64,000 nt of DNA from Phragmites australis. Lineage: Eukaryota; Streptophyta; Magnoliopsida; Poales; Poaceae. The stretch lies in assembly GCF_958298935.1 (NCBI RefSeq), contig NC_084928.1:18693501-18757500 (forward strand). The letters are read 5' to 3'. The notes below the pieces were generated by a model that searched no databases, had not been told where the DNA came from, and saw only the letters and a program-made list of their open reading frames with translations. Positions 22,427-32,649 of this stretch are shown piece by piece (the stretch's first letter is position 1; each line of letters opens with the position of its first letter). The position numbers were made by a program, and so were the translations under genes.

Positions 22427-23781
22427 TTTAGGTTGCCCACTAGGTAATTTCGTTTTCCCCTTAGATTAGTTCTATTTTCATCACCTAGAGTCTACAAAAA
22501 GCCAAAAATATTTCCCTTGTCCGCTGTCCTACAACCCTTTGGGCCTTGCAGTTTCGTTTTTGGTGTCGCGTTGTTTAGTTTGTGTCCATCGTGGCTGAGT
22601 CTTGTTGCTGGTCTAGAGTAGTGTTCTTGGTCTTAGTTCAACGCCAGTGCTATTTGTCGCGCCGCTCTCCCACCACCCCACCCCCACCAACAAGTTGAGC
22701 CATTACATCACTCGATTTTCCCTCGCGAACCGCCTTGTGTTAATTCTCGCCACGCTAGCCCTAGATAGGTCACAAGCTGTCTTGTATCACTCGCCTTGCC
22801 ACTGCAGCCCTCCTTTTTCATCTGGTGATCAGATTGCTTGCTTGCCCTAATTTCGTGGGCTTACCGATTGAGTAGGGAAGCTTTGTCCTAATTTTTCGCT
22901 GCTGTTATCATCCATATCCCAGGGAACCTTTGCCCTAGGTGTGTTTACATCGCTAAGTAGAGTTACTTAGCCGTGTCCTGTGTTCGGTTGATAGGGAAGC
23001 TTTGCCCAAACCGACAGAAGAAAATAAGTGTGCAGAAATCCTAGTTTGAGCAGTGTTCACTAAATCGGGCATAACTTTTGCCTACGAACTCGGATTTGGA
23101 CGTTCTATACACTGTTGGAAAGCTAATTTCAAGCCCGACGTGAAAAAACCAACTCTTATTTGACTTGTTGCCCTGTTTGACCCCCAAATTCGACTGCTTA
23201 GACCCTCTTTCAGGGCCCAGAAGTTTCAACACCCGTTTTTCACATCCTACTGTCTACCGCTTTGTGATCTGTTTTGGCTTTGCTTGCTTCAAAATTTTGT
23301 GCCTATCCTTTTTAGGCCCTTTATAAGTGTGTGCTACAACATCTGGAAAAGAAAGTGTGCAAAAAAAATAGAGAAAAAATATTGTGGTAAAAATCAAAAA
23401 TATTAAAGGCAATCAGATTGTGGTAGCACACTGTGTTCTTTATGCTTGGTCCTTTCTTTCACCTTGTTGTGCTAGGTCTAGGGATACACTAGGGACCAGC
23501 AACGATAACTACTTTGGACATTTATTTAGCTTTGCTAATCTGATTACGATTTTTGCTACTCCTTGGTACCATATTGTTCCGTGCCAAGCTACACTTTCTC
23601 TTGATCAGAACAGGTCCTCTCTTGCAATCATACCCTCACTCGACAAGTTATCAAGAAGCAGCCGCCGATTGTTCCACCTGCTGCATTGGTAAGAACACTT
23701 GTAAGACACTTGAGTGTGTGTGATTCCACTGCCTAATAGTGATAGGGATAATTTTGTTTTGTCCTTTGCTTTCTACTAACC
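22427..23781 (+). other. 5' untranslated leader of CRM-like element
   Basis: No ORF of substance over 1.3 kb between primer-binding site and the gag ATG. Several poly-T tracts and short ORFs only. Confidence 0.55.
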
Positions 23782-25117
23782 ATGGCAGATGATCCGACGG
23801 ATTTCAAAGACTGTGTCTCCAAGGGAGAACTTAACACCCTCATTTAGCAACAGAATCAAGCGTTGAACGACATGATGGCAAGACAGAATCAAACATTGAA
23901 CGACATTGTCACAAGGATGAACGACATGACAGCAAGCATTGCTAATCTAGTCACACGGGTGAACGACATTGAGCTGCGGGATCCATAGGAAGAAGATGCT
24001 TCTGACAATGATGATCCTAATGCTGGACATGATGATGATGCTGGTGTTTTTGTGGGACAAATTGGAGGGCACAACTTCAGCGCTGGCCAAACAACAATAA
24101 CAACAACCGTAACCACCGCATGGGAGGTAATGTTCGACGTAATGATGATCACTACGCTAAGGTCAAGTTTAAGATACCCTCTTTTGATGGTTCATATGAT
24201 GCTGATGCTTATTTAGATTGGGAAATGACGGTTGAACAGAAGTTTAATTCTCACATGGTTCCTGACATACATAGAGTTAGACAAGCCACTAGTGAGTTCA
24301 CTAATTATGCAATTATTTGGTGGAATGGGTTGGTAAATGCTGGATTAGAATCTACTACTTGGGAGAGATTAAAGCATGAGTACAAATGAGATTTAAAAAA
24401 GAAATTGCAGCGCTTCAATCAAGGTAGTCGATCTGTAATGAATACTATAATGAACTACACATTGTTGTCCTTCGATGTGGTATACAAGAAAATGATGAGG
24501 ATACAATGATTCGTTTTTATTCGGGGTTACAACGTGAAATTCAGGACTTGGTTGATTATAGAGATTATAATACTATGGATAGGTTGTTCCATCTTGCTAT
24601 GTTGGCAGAGAAAGAATTGCAGGGACGTGAGCCAAAGTCGTGGAACATTGGGAGTTCGTTTTCCTCCATATAGCAATCGTGCTAAGCTCAATCAGCCTCG
24701 TTCGCTCCAGCACGGTTTGCTGCCCCCTCCGATAATAGGGCGTGTACAGCAACACCGTCACCACCAGCACCACATACAACCGAGGTGAGCAAATATGTTT
24801 CTGTGCAGCAACCAGCGACGAAGACCACTCCTTCAACTGGCTCCACGAGTAGTTTAGTGAATATTGTGTTCCACCGTTGCAAGAGCATGGGCCATGTCAT
24901 GAAGGATTGCCCTAGTCAACGCGCTTACGTTGCAACTGATGACGGTGGGTACATCAATACTAGTGATGTTGAGGATGAATTTTTGCTTCAAGCTAATCTT
25001 GCAGGTGATCATGAGACCGATAGCGATGGTGATGAGATTTTAGGTGCCGTTGCCACTGAGGACTACAAAAATAGAACATTTGTTGTACAACGGGTTTTGA
25101 GTGCTCAAATAGAGTAA
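23782..25117 (+). pseudogene. CRM-like Gag, broken
   Basis: The start ATG at 23782 has a good context (AACCATGGCA). The N-terminal part is heptad-like (repeated NDMMARQNQTLNDIVTRMND). The capsid core from 24120 reads KVKFKIPSFDGSYDADAYLD, then MTVEQKFNSHMVPDIHRVRQ and IIWWNGLVNAGLESTTWERL. A zinc knuckle remains at about 24869-24915 (HRCKSMGHVMKDC). Its first Cys reads Phe, so metal binding is probably lost. Stops at about 23847 and 24387 and frameshifts near 24090 and 24650 break the protein. Confidence 0.85.
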
Positions 25118-25640
25118 GCAGAGTAGCTGCAATGCCATAATTTATTTCAGATGTTTTTCATTGTCAAGGACTACCGTGTTTGAGTTATAATTGATGGTGG
25201 GAGTTGCAATAACTTGGTGAGTTTAGATTTTATCAAGAAGCTTGGCTTGGCCACTCGCGCACACCCTTGTCCATATCACATTCAATGGCTCAACAACAGT
25301 GGTAAGGCGAAGGTAACACACACTGTTCGTGTTCATTTTTCCATTGGTTCCTACAATGATTATGCAGATTGTGATGTCGTGCCTATGCAAGAATGTTCCC
25401 TTTTGTTAGGCCGTCCTTGGGAGTTTGATACTAATGCTACACACCATGATAGAAGTAATAAATACACACTTATGCACAAAGGAAAGAAAATAATCTTGCT
25501 TCCTTTAACACCGAGTGAGATTGTGCAATGTGATAAAGCGATAGCTGAAAATGCGAAGAGAGAGCAAGATTTACAATCTGAAAATCAGAAAGTAGCTAAA
25601 CATGTTTTTCCACCAAAGAAAGAGCAACCAACATCTTCTT
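25118..25640 (+). pseudogene. CRM-like aspartic protease, broken
   Basis: VIIDGGSCNNLVSLDFIKKL at 25181-25240 holds the catalytic Asp-Gly. SIGSYNDYADCDVVPMQECS and LLLGRPWEFDTNATHHDRSN follow, the usual second half of gypsy protease. A TGA sits just before the motif (about 25175), and the frame then stays open into the RT region. It would process Gag-Pol. Confidence 0.85.
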
Positions 25641-26441
25641 CTAGTTCCACAGGCATTAAATTAAAATGTGGTGTTATGCTTGTTACAAAATCAGACCTTG
25701 CTCAAATTGTTAACAATGATGTTCCTTGCTACGCTTTGGTATGTAAAGAGGCTTTATTTTCACTTGATGATATACCTTCCTCTTTGCCTTCTGCTGTCAC
25801 TAACCTTTTACAGGAGTATAAGGATGTGTTTCCAACCGAGATACCCCCGAGGCTGCCACCTTTGAGAGGAATCGAGCACCAAATTGATTTGATCCTGGGA
25901 GCAACTTTGCCAAACCGTGTAGCATATAGGACCAATCCGGAGGAGACTAGTAAATTCAGCGGCAAGTCCAAGACCTTTTGGACCGTGGGTATGTACGAGA
26001 AAGCCTTAGTCCTTATGTTATGCCTGTTCTTTTGGTTCAAAAAAAGACGGTAGTTGACGCATGTGTGTTGATTGTAGAGCCATTAATAACATTACCATAA
26101 GATATCATCATCCTATCCCTAGGCTAGATGACATGCTTGATGAGTTAAGTGGTACTATTGTGTTCATAAAGGTTGACTTGCGTAGTGGTTACCACCAAAT
26201 AAGAATGAAATTGGGAGATGAATCGAAAACTGGTTTTAAAACAAAGTTTGGTTTATATGAGTGGTTAGTGATGCCTTTTGGTTTAACTAATGCACCTAGC
26301 ACGTTTATGAGATTGATGAATGAGGTTCTACGTGCTTTCATTGGTAAATTTGTGGTGGTTTATTTCGATGACATCTTGACCTATAGCAAGTCACATACAC
26401 AACATATTGATCATCTATGTGTTGTTTTTTATGCTTTGTGA
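25641..26441 (+). pseudogene. CRM-like reverse transcriptase, broken
   Basis: The linker with YKDVFPTEIPPRLPPLRGIE (about 25820-25875) is the standard gypsy RT entry. After frame shifts near 25960-26055 the palm follows: [20 protein letters not shown] (first catalytic Asp), [15 protein letters not shown] and [14 protein letters not shown] (YFDD) at about 26353-26394. The catalytic residues are intact, but the upstream shifts and the stop at 26439 prevent a full enzyme. Confidence 0.9.
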
Positions 26442-27110
26442 GAGGCACGTTTGTTTGCTAATCTTGAAAAGTGCACCTTTTGCACCGATCGAGTTGGTTT
26501 TCTTGGCTATGTTGTTACCCCACAGGGAATTGAAGTGGATGAATCAAAAATTGAAGCCATCAAGAGCTGGCCGATCTCGGAGACTATTACACAGGTGAGA
26601 AGTTTTCATGGTCTTGCAGGGTTTTATCAGCATTTTGTGAGAGATTTCAGCACCATTGCTGCGCCCCTTAATGAGTTGACAAAAAAGGGTATTCCATTCC
26701 ATTGGGGTCCAGCACAAGAAGAAGCTTTTAACACGCTGAAAGAGAAGCTTACACGTGCACCTCTACTCCAACTTCCGAACTTTGGTAAGAATTTTGAGTT
26801 AGAATGTGATGCTAGCGGAATTGGAATCGGAGGAGTGTTACTTCAAGAATGTAAACCCGTTGCTTACTTTAGTGAGAAATTATATGGGCTATCTCTGAAT
26901 TATTCGACTTATGATAAGGAATTGTATGCTTTAGTTCGAGTTTTAGAAACATGGCAACACTATCTTTGGCCTAAGGAGTTTATTATTCATTCTGATCATG
27001 AATCTTTGAAGCACATTAGAAGTCAAGCTATACTGAATAAATGACATGCTAAATGGGTTGAGTTCATAGAATCTTTTCCATACATAATTAAACACAAGAA
27101 AGGTAAAGAC
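26442..27110 (+). pseudogene. CRM-like RT thumb and RNase H, mostly intact frame
   Basis: One frame runs 26451-27044. It contains the thumb ([35 protein letters not shown]) and RNase H ([20 protein letters not shown] with the first Asp, [20 protein letters not shown] with the Glu, [13 protein letters not shown] with the second Asp). A TGA at 27042 interrupts before the last block ([20 protein letters not shown]). Confidence 0.9.
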
Positions 27111-28207
27111 AATGTCATTGCGGATGCATTATCTAGACGTTACACCATGTTCCCAACTAGATCACAAAATCTTTGGTTTAGAAACAATAAAAGGGTTGTA
27201 TGCAACTGATTCGGACTTTAAAGATGCTTTTCAAAATTGTAAAGAAGGGAGAACTTGGACTAAGTATGTGCTGAATGATGGACTTCTTTATCGCGCTAAT
27301 AAGCTATGCATTCCAGCTAGCTCCGTTCGTCTTTTGTTTTTACAGGAGGCGCATGGAGGAGGTTTGATGGGACATTTTGGAGTGAAGAAAACTGAAGATG
27401 TGCTGGCCACTCATTTATTTTGGCCAAAGATGAGACGTGATATCGAGCGCTACGTGTCACGCTGCACTACTTGCAATAAAGCTAAGTCTCGCTTGAATCC
27501 ACATGATCTTTATATGCCTCTTCCTGTTCCTAGTGTACCTTAGGAGGATATTTCTATGGACTCTGTTTTAGGATTGCCTAGGACAAAGAGGGGGAGGGAT
27601 AGTATATTTGTAGTGGTGGATCATTTTTCTAAAATGGAACATTTTATACCTTGTCACAAGAGTGATGATGCTACACACATAGCTGATTTATTTTTCAGGG
27701 AGATTATATGCTTACATGGAGTGCAAAATACCATTGTCTCTGATCGTGATGCAAAGTTTTTGAGTCGTTTTTGGAGGACATTATGGAATAAATTGGGGAC
27801 AAAGATGTTGTTCTCTACTGCATGTCATCCCCAAACTGATGGATAAATGGAGGTTGTTAATCGCACATTATCTACTATGTTGCAGGCTATTTTAAAGAAG
27901 AATTTGAAGATGTGGGAAGAGTATTTGCCTCATATTGAGTTCGCTTACAACAGATCCGTCCACTCCACCACCAAGGTAAGTCCGTTTCAGGTAGTGTATG
28001 GTTTCAATCGTCGTGCTCCTATTGATTTACTACCTTTACCTCCTTCTGAAATTCTGAATTTGGATGCTACACAACGTGCTGAATTTATTCTAAAGATGCA
28101 TGAAACAACTAAAGAAAATATTAAAGATGAATGAGAAATATAGAGCTTATGGTAGCCAGGGTAGAAAACATTAAACTTTTGAACATGGTGATCTTGTTTA
28201 GTTACAC
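27111..28207 (+). pseudogene. CRM-like integrase, interrupted by stops
   Basis: The zinc region is AHGGGLMGHFGVKKTEDVLA and RYVSRCTTCNKAKS (HHCC pattern) near 27350-27490. The core includes [20 protein letters not shown] (first Asp), [16 protein letters not shown] (second Asp) and MEVVNRTLSTMLQA (Glu). A TAG at 27541 stands where Trp is usual, and a TAA at 27844 where Gln of the GQTE motif is usual. Both are single-base changes. The frame shifts near 28130. Catalytic residues remain recognisable. Confidence 0.9.
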
Positions 28208-28723
28208 TTGCGTAAAGATCGATTTCCTGAGTTGAGAAAATCTAAATTGGTGCCTCGAGCTTATGGTCCTTTTAAAGTTCTTGAGAAGATTAATGATAAT
28301 ACATATAAGCTTGAGTTGCCTGCAGATTTTAGGGTTAGTCCCACATTTAACATTTCAGATTTAAAACTATATGTTGGAGAGGAAGATGAGGTTGCGTCGA
28401 GGGAAACTCCAATTCAAGAGGGGGAGGATGATGAGGACATCACTAATTTAGATACACGCGCTACAAGTGATCCTCCGATGATTCATCCATTACAAGGACC
28501 GATTACACGGGCTCGTGCACGTCGTTTAACTTATGAGGTAAATTCGTTACTCACTGTCCATACTACTAATTATAAGGATGGGATGCCACTCAATTTTTGT
28601 GAAATTTTGATGCTTAGGAATATGGGAGAAGCACCTATGGAACAGCCAAGTCGGACGGGGCTCAAGCAAACTTCAAGTCGGAGTCGGAACTCGGTTCGGA
28701 TTCAGCAGACAGCGCCGCACTAA
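28208..28723 (+). pseudogene. Integrase C-terminus reading into the 3' LTR
   Basis: [40 protein letters not shown] and [19 protein letters not shown] form the integrase C-terminal domain. The same frame crosses the purine tract and enters the 3' LTR at 28429, continuing 98 codons to a TAA at 28721-28723. The LTR-coded part includes [20 protein letters not shown]. Polyproteins that end inside the LTR are a known feature of CRM-type elements. No ordinary chromodomain is recognised. Confidence 0.8.
28413..28428 (+). other. Polypurine tract
   Basis: CAAGAGGGGGAGGA directly before the 3' LTR; the second-strand primer site. Confidence 0.8.
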
Positions 28724-29319
28724 AATGATCATAACTACTTCATATGGAGTCAAAATAAGGTGTTCTTTGATGCGTTGGAAAGCTAAGGACAACAACTTTG
28801 TTTTGGTACTGGTCCCAGATCCAGATTCATGGTGGATTATTTTGTGTCATCAAAACAATGTGCGGTGTCACAATTTTGGGCCATATCAGGCCTTGTAAAT
28901 GTGTTCAGGTCTAAGACCAAGTTGTGGACGCCCCCTGGTCACCCAAAACCTAGCACGCCCCTCTTCATATATCTAGCAGCCGTCATCATAGACTTTTTAG
29001 GTTTTACTTAGATTAATTTGTCATTGAACAGTTTTGCTGTCATTCGGTTTGTGAAACCCCAACTCGTGAGCTTAATCATATTTGCAATTTCAGATTGTGT
29101 TCTTCCGTGTTCTTGCTTGTGTTCTCGATTCACTTGCAAGAATTAGCCTTCTTGGTGAGGTCAATCGTGTCATGCGCGGTTGATAACCAACAGAGTAGTG
29201 GTGTAGCGATTGCAAGGGTTGCGTTCTGTCTTGATTGGAAGCCTTGGATCGTCAACGTCGAGTCTCCACCAATCGACTTACCATTACCTAACGAAAGATT
29301 AGGCCTAATCCTCTCATCA
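28429..29319 (+). repeat. 3' LTR of CRM-like element
   Basis: TGATGAGGACATCACTAATT to CCTAATCCTCTCATCA, followed by AGAGG at 29320-29324, the right target duplication. Confidence 0.9.
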
Positions 29320-29324
29320 AGAGG

Positions 29325-30314
29325 GGATTTGGCCATGATAACTTTGCCTCTGTTGACTTTGACTACGTTGACCAGAGGGGCTTCGGCCAGAACTACTTTG
29401 CTTCGACCGTCAACTAGGCGATGACTACGGTCATAACACCTTTGATTTGTCGACTTGGACATCGACTAGAGGGCCTCTAACACATGACTTCTCATTTGGC
29501 GGCTTTGACATCAATAAAGGGTCATCGTCCACAACTACTTTGCCTCTGTCAATTCTGACATCGACACAGGGGATTCGTCTTCATTGACCATGGCATCGAT
29601 CAGAGGGGATTCACTCACGATGACTTCACCCATGCTGACTTAGACTACGTCAACTACACAACATCTTTAACCACTCATGAACAACGGCCAAGAGGGTCTA
29701 CGGTGGGCACCCAGATTAAAGTCCCATCCTGAGTCCCAAGAGTTTGGTCGGCACACATAAGCGGAGACACGAGGACACCATGGACTTTGATGAGCCATGA
29801 TAATAATCTTCAAACTCGGCTACCTACATTGAAGCTGCTTCCGTCGAAGCCTCAGTAGAAGCTTTCACCGAGCACTTCACCGAAGACCCCTTCATTGGAA
29901 CCCCCTTCACTGACCAGGACGAAGAAGAACCTTTGACTTCCGCTGTGGAGGATCACCTCCTGAAGCCATAGCAGCAGCCTTCGCCAAGCACTTCACTGAA
30001 GTCCCCTTTGCCGAAACCCCCTTCGCTAACCAGGACGAAGAAGAACCTTCGACTTTCTCTACGGAGGAGCACCTCCTGAAGCCGTAGCAGCAGCCTTTGC
30101 CGAGCAAGACGAAGCTTAGTTATGAGTGTTAGCTCTAGCAACCATATAAGGAACATGCACATGTACGCGCTCTTTTCTCTATGCCCTTTTTTCCCACTGT
30201 GTTTTTGGGATGGAGTTTTTAGCGAGGCGTACATGTCAACAATAAATCTGGGTCCTTTCCTAGTAGTAGCTATTCGCCCTGCTGTCCCGTCAGAGCTTGC
30301 AGCTGAGGGGCTCC
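29325..30314 (+). repeat. Distal interior of non-autonomous element
   Basis: Continues the 54-74-bp array up to about 29640. A 116-bp direct repeat follows (CAGGACGAAGAAGAACCTT at 29915 and 30031; AGCAGCAGCCTT also repeated). No pol motif on either strand. It ends at a weak purine-rich stretch, AGCTGAGGGG, before the LTR. Confidence 0.6.
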
Positions 30315-30556
30315 TGGTTGGGAAAGAAGCAGGCCTACAAAGGAGCCCATGTAGCAAAGCAGCCCATGTAAAGGCCCAATGGCCTCTTTGTAATATTTGT
30401 ACCCCACCAAGGGGTGGAGAGGAAGTTTCACCTCCCCCTCACCTATATAAAGGACCCAAGGGATCAAGGGTAGGGGTTGACTCCTCCCACCTCCACTCTC
30501 TCTATCTTTGCCTAGAATGAACCACTTTGGCACTGTAGCTGGAAAGAGTTTCAACA
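30315..30556 (+). repeat. 3' LTR of the non-autonomous element
   Basis: Starts TGGTTGGGAAAGAAGCAGG and ends GAAAGAGTTTCAACA; 242 bp and clearly homologous to 9801-10042, including CACCTATATAAAGGACCC. Confidence 0.85.
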
Positions 30557-30611
30557 GGTACTTTCACTGCTAGCTCAAGAAGACGACCGACAGTGAAAGT
30601 AGTATCACTGT
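30557..30611. repeat. CACTA subterminal repeat, middle block
   Basis: Begins GGTAC (right target duplication of the 9801-30556 element), contains GACCGACAGTGAAAGTAGT and ends ACTGT (left duplication of the solo LTR). Confidence 0.7.
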
Positions 30612-32039
30612 TGTCAGAGGGTGAACTCCTCAAGCAGGGATCCAGAGGGACCCTCTTTGAGATTCGGCCGGGGGGATGATTCTGAATCCGTTTCGCGGGT
30701 GAAATAAATGGGTGTAAATACAATGCAGGTGGAATGGGATGATCAGATGTATAAAATAGTAAATACTCAGGAGGTTTTTAGACAGGTTCGGGCCGCACTG
30801 AGCGTAACATCCTACTCCTGTGTGTATGCTATAAATGCTCTGAGAATGTCTCTCAGAGGTTCTGCTGGGTTACAAGAATATTTGCTAGTCTAGAGCTTCG
30901 GGCTCCTTGTTTTCGGTGTTCGTCCGGCTTGTCGTGGGCTCGAGCTGGTCTAAAGTTGTACTTCAACTAACTTGTCTTCTCCGGGGAGCCCGCCCCGCCT
31001 TAAGTACCCGTCAGGGCGGTAGCGTGCCCAGAAAGGGAGGGCGCAAGTTCCAAGGTGCCATAAATGGAAAGCAACCATCATGGGCTACTGTGCGAGGTGA
31101 CGGGGAGGGTTGAAAACGCATCCCCGTCCGGCCTTGTAGGCCATCATGCTGTTTTTCGACGGGCGCCGCGGGGAGGGCCCACCGGGCAGCCACCAAGCAG
31201 CCCGGCGTGCCCGCCCGGTCAGAGCGAGTCTGACACAGCAGGGCGGCAGGCGGGGCACCTTGGGCTTCGCGATGTTATCCCGAGGCGTGCCGAATGTTCC
31301 GCGATGGGACCCGTGCATTAAATGTCTCCACGCCTCCCTGCCAGGCCATAGCAGGAACTGACAACAAGCGTGGGGGAGCAGCTGGAGGTGATAGGCCATG
31401 CGCCCTCTTAAATGCAGCATCAGGCCTTTCACTGGTTGACACCTCACCACTGGACCTCTGTGGGGGCCACTGGCGAAGGATTTCTTAGGCCCTCGGGGAA
31501 CCGAGTGCTCGGTGGCCAGTGTTCACAGCCCCGAGCACTCTCTCCCGGATATGCACTTTCTTGGTCCTCGGGGAACCGAGTGCTCGGGAGCCACTGTTCG
31601 TGGCCCCGAGCACTCTCTCCCGGAACTGACTGTTCGGGTCCTCGGGGAACTGAGTGCTTGGGGGCCACTGTTCACGGCCTTGAGCACTCTCTCCCGGAAC
31701 TAACTTCCCTTGGGTCCTTGGGGTACTCAGGTGCTCGGGGGCCACTGTTTGTGGCCCCAAACTCCCTCCTCCTGGTACTTGGCTTTTTTGGTCGTTGGGG
31801 GACTTGAGTGCTTGGGGGGCACTGTTCGCGGCCCCGAGCACTCTCTTCCCGGCACTTGGTCTTCTCGGGTCGTCGGGGAACTCGGGTACTCGGGAACCAC
31901 TGTTCATGGTTCCGAGCACCCTATCCCAGGACTTAGTCTTCTCGCACCGTGTGGAGATGATCCCGCGGGAGGGCGTCATGTGGCACTCTGTTGTTCTGGC
32001 CTCGGGACTCGGGGACCCCTGGTTCCTGTGTCACCAACA
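30612..32039 (+). mobile_element. Solo LTR with ACTGT target duplication
   Basis: Starts TGTCAGAGGGTGAACTCC, ends GTTCCTGTGTCACCAACA, and is flanked by ACTGT at 30607-30611 and 32040-32044; 1428 bp. No gag or pol motif lies inside, so it is a single LTR left by LTR-LTR recombination. TATA-like TGTATAAAATAG (about 30750) and GCTATAAATGC (about 30828) fit the promoter. ORFs here are chance readings of a GC-rich repeat array. Confidence 0.8.
31480..31950. repeat. 75-bp palindromic tandem array in solo LTR
   Basis: CCGAGCACTC-type words start at 31531, 31606, 31680, about 31756, 31834 and 31912 (period 74-78). In each unit CGAGTGCTCGGGAGCCAC and GTGGCCCCGAGCACTC pair across a 5-6-nt loop, so every unit can fold into a hairpin. 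Confidence 0.85.
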
Positions 32040-32140
32040 ACTGTCGGCCCAATAAGTCCATCAACAATGAAAGTAGTTTCACTACCAGTAGACATATTCA
32101 TCCGGAAGTGAAACCCCTTTCACTGTTGGTGCCGCCGGGT
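32040..32140. repeat. CACTA subterminal repeat, right block
   Basis: ACTGT then CGGCCCAATAAGTCCATCA, CAATGAAAGTAGTTTCACTA and GAAGTGAAACCCCTTTCACT. It continues the array seen at 30562-30611 once the solo LTR is removed. Confidence 0.65.
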
Positions 32141-32197
32141 GCAAAAAAAAAATTAGTTGCGCACGTCCGAAGAAACTTGAACCCATGACCTGCCTGG

Positions 32198-32649
32198 TAC
32201 ATGTTTTCTAGCAATACATTTTCCTTTGGAAGCAATTTCTTCAAGAACAGTAACAACTCTGTGAAGCTTTTATTAGACAACCTGTTGCTTGCCTTTAATT
32301 GCACTAGTGGAAGCACGATACACAACTTTGTGTGCTCCTTCTCACAGCCTGGGAACAACTGTGTTTTAAAGTCCTCTACCATACGCTGGAACTTTTGAAA
32401 CTCTCTTTCATTGGTGAAGTTCCCCTCCCCATCACGCAACATCTGCTCCAGATCATCGATGTCAGCGTCAGCCAACATCTTCTCTAGATCATCATCGGCC
32501 AACGTGTGTCCGACAGGCGGCATATCAATGTATTCCTCGACTGGCATATCGGTACACATGTTTTCATCTTCTCTTCCAATGTATTGCCCTTCTTGTACGG
32601 CGGGAGCTCTCAACGCGCCCGCACGGAGAGTCAGCCTCCACCATCTCAC
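32198..32649 (-). pseudogene. CACTA TNP2-type transposase N-terminal fragment
   Basis: Minus-strand codons: HTLADDDLEKMLADADIDDL, MLRDGEGNFTNEREFQKFQR, then FKTQLFPGCEKEHTKLCIVL and LSNKSFTELLLFLKKLLPKE. The LFPGC...SNKSF...LLLFLKKLLP pattern is the N-terminal region of En/Spm TNP2 transposases. Similarity stops near 32200, just after PKENVLLENMYQA, where the sequence changes to unrelated DNA with a poly-T run. Most of the transposase is missing. Only about 150 of the usual 700 or more residues remain. Confidence 0.8.

Larger units (their letters stand above)
21522..29319 (+). mobile_element. Ty3/gypsy element, CRM-like chromovirus, complete structure
   Basis: Two 891-bp LTRs (21522-22412, 28429-29319) are flanked by AGAGG on both sides (21517-21521, 29320-29324). 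The element has a Met-tRNA primer-binding site, a purine tract and gag-protease-RT-RNase H-integrase in gypsy order. LTRs beginning TGATGAGGACATC and a polyprotein frame running into the 3' LTR are features known from centromeric retrotransposons (CRM/CRR), hence the lineage call, which is tentative. LTRs differ by roughly 5 percent by eye. Stops in several domains make it inactive. Confidence 0.85.
9801..30556 (+). mobile_element. Non-autonomous LTR retrotransposon, host of two nested elements
   Basis: Two 242-bp LTRs (9801-10042 and 30315-30556) with clearly matching sequence are flanked by GGTAC on both outer sides (9796-9800, 30557-30561), so they belong to one insertion. Subtracting the copia element (about 10768-18990) and the CRM-like element (21522-29319 plus duplication) leaves about 4.2 kb of interior with no gag or pol motif. 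The interior holds several tandem arrays instead. It must have relied on proteins of another element. The sequence after the left LTR, TTGGCACCGTCCATGG, is in the primer-binding position and resembles that of Tat-type gypsy elements. Confidence 0.75.
9425..32649 (-). mobile_element. CACTA (En/Spm) remains, split by later insertions
   Basis: Removing the two target-duplicated insertions (9801-30561 and 30612-32044) joins three short blocks, 9755-9800, 30562-30611 and 32045-32140, into one continuous array. Its motif is ACCGACAGTGAAAGTAGT and the complement CACTGTCGGCCCAATAAG. This is the subterminal repeat pattern of grass CACTA elements. A TNP2-type transposase fragment follows at 32198-32649 on the minus strand. 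Terminal CACTA ends were not found, so the limits are uncertain. Confidence 0.55.

Noticed and set aside
31480..31950. Regularly spaced repeats resembling a CRISPR array
   Set aside because: Plant DNA, units of 75 bp with no unique spacers, inside a solo LTR; the same applies to the 109- and 118-bp arrays at 19765-20805.
31485..31979. Several overlapping ORFs on both strands
   Set aside because: Produced by the GC-rich palindromic array; repeated peptides mirror the 75-bp unit.
32140..32215. Possible SINE or tRNA-derived box (GGGTTCAAGTTTC on minus, poly-T)
   Set aside because: Only one box-B-like word next to a poly-T; no box A and no target duplication seen.
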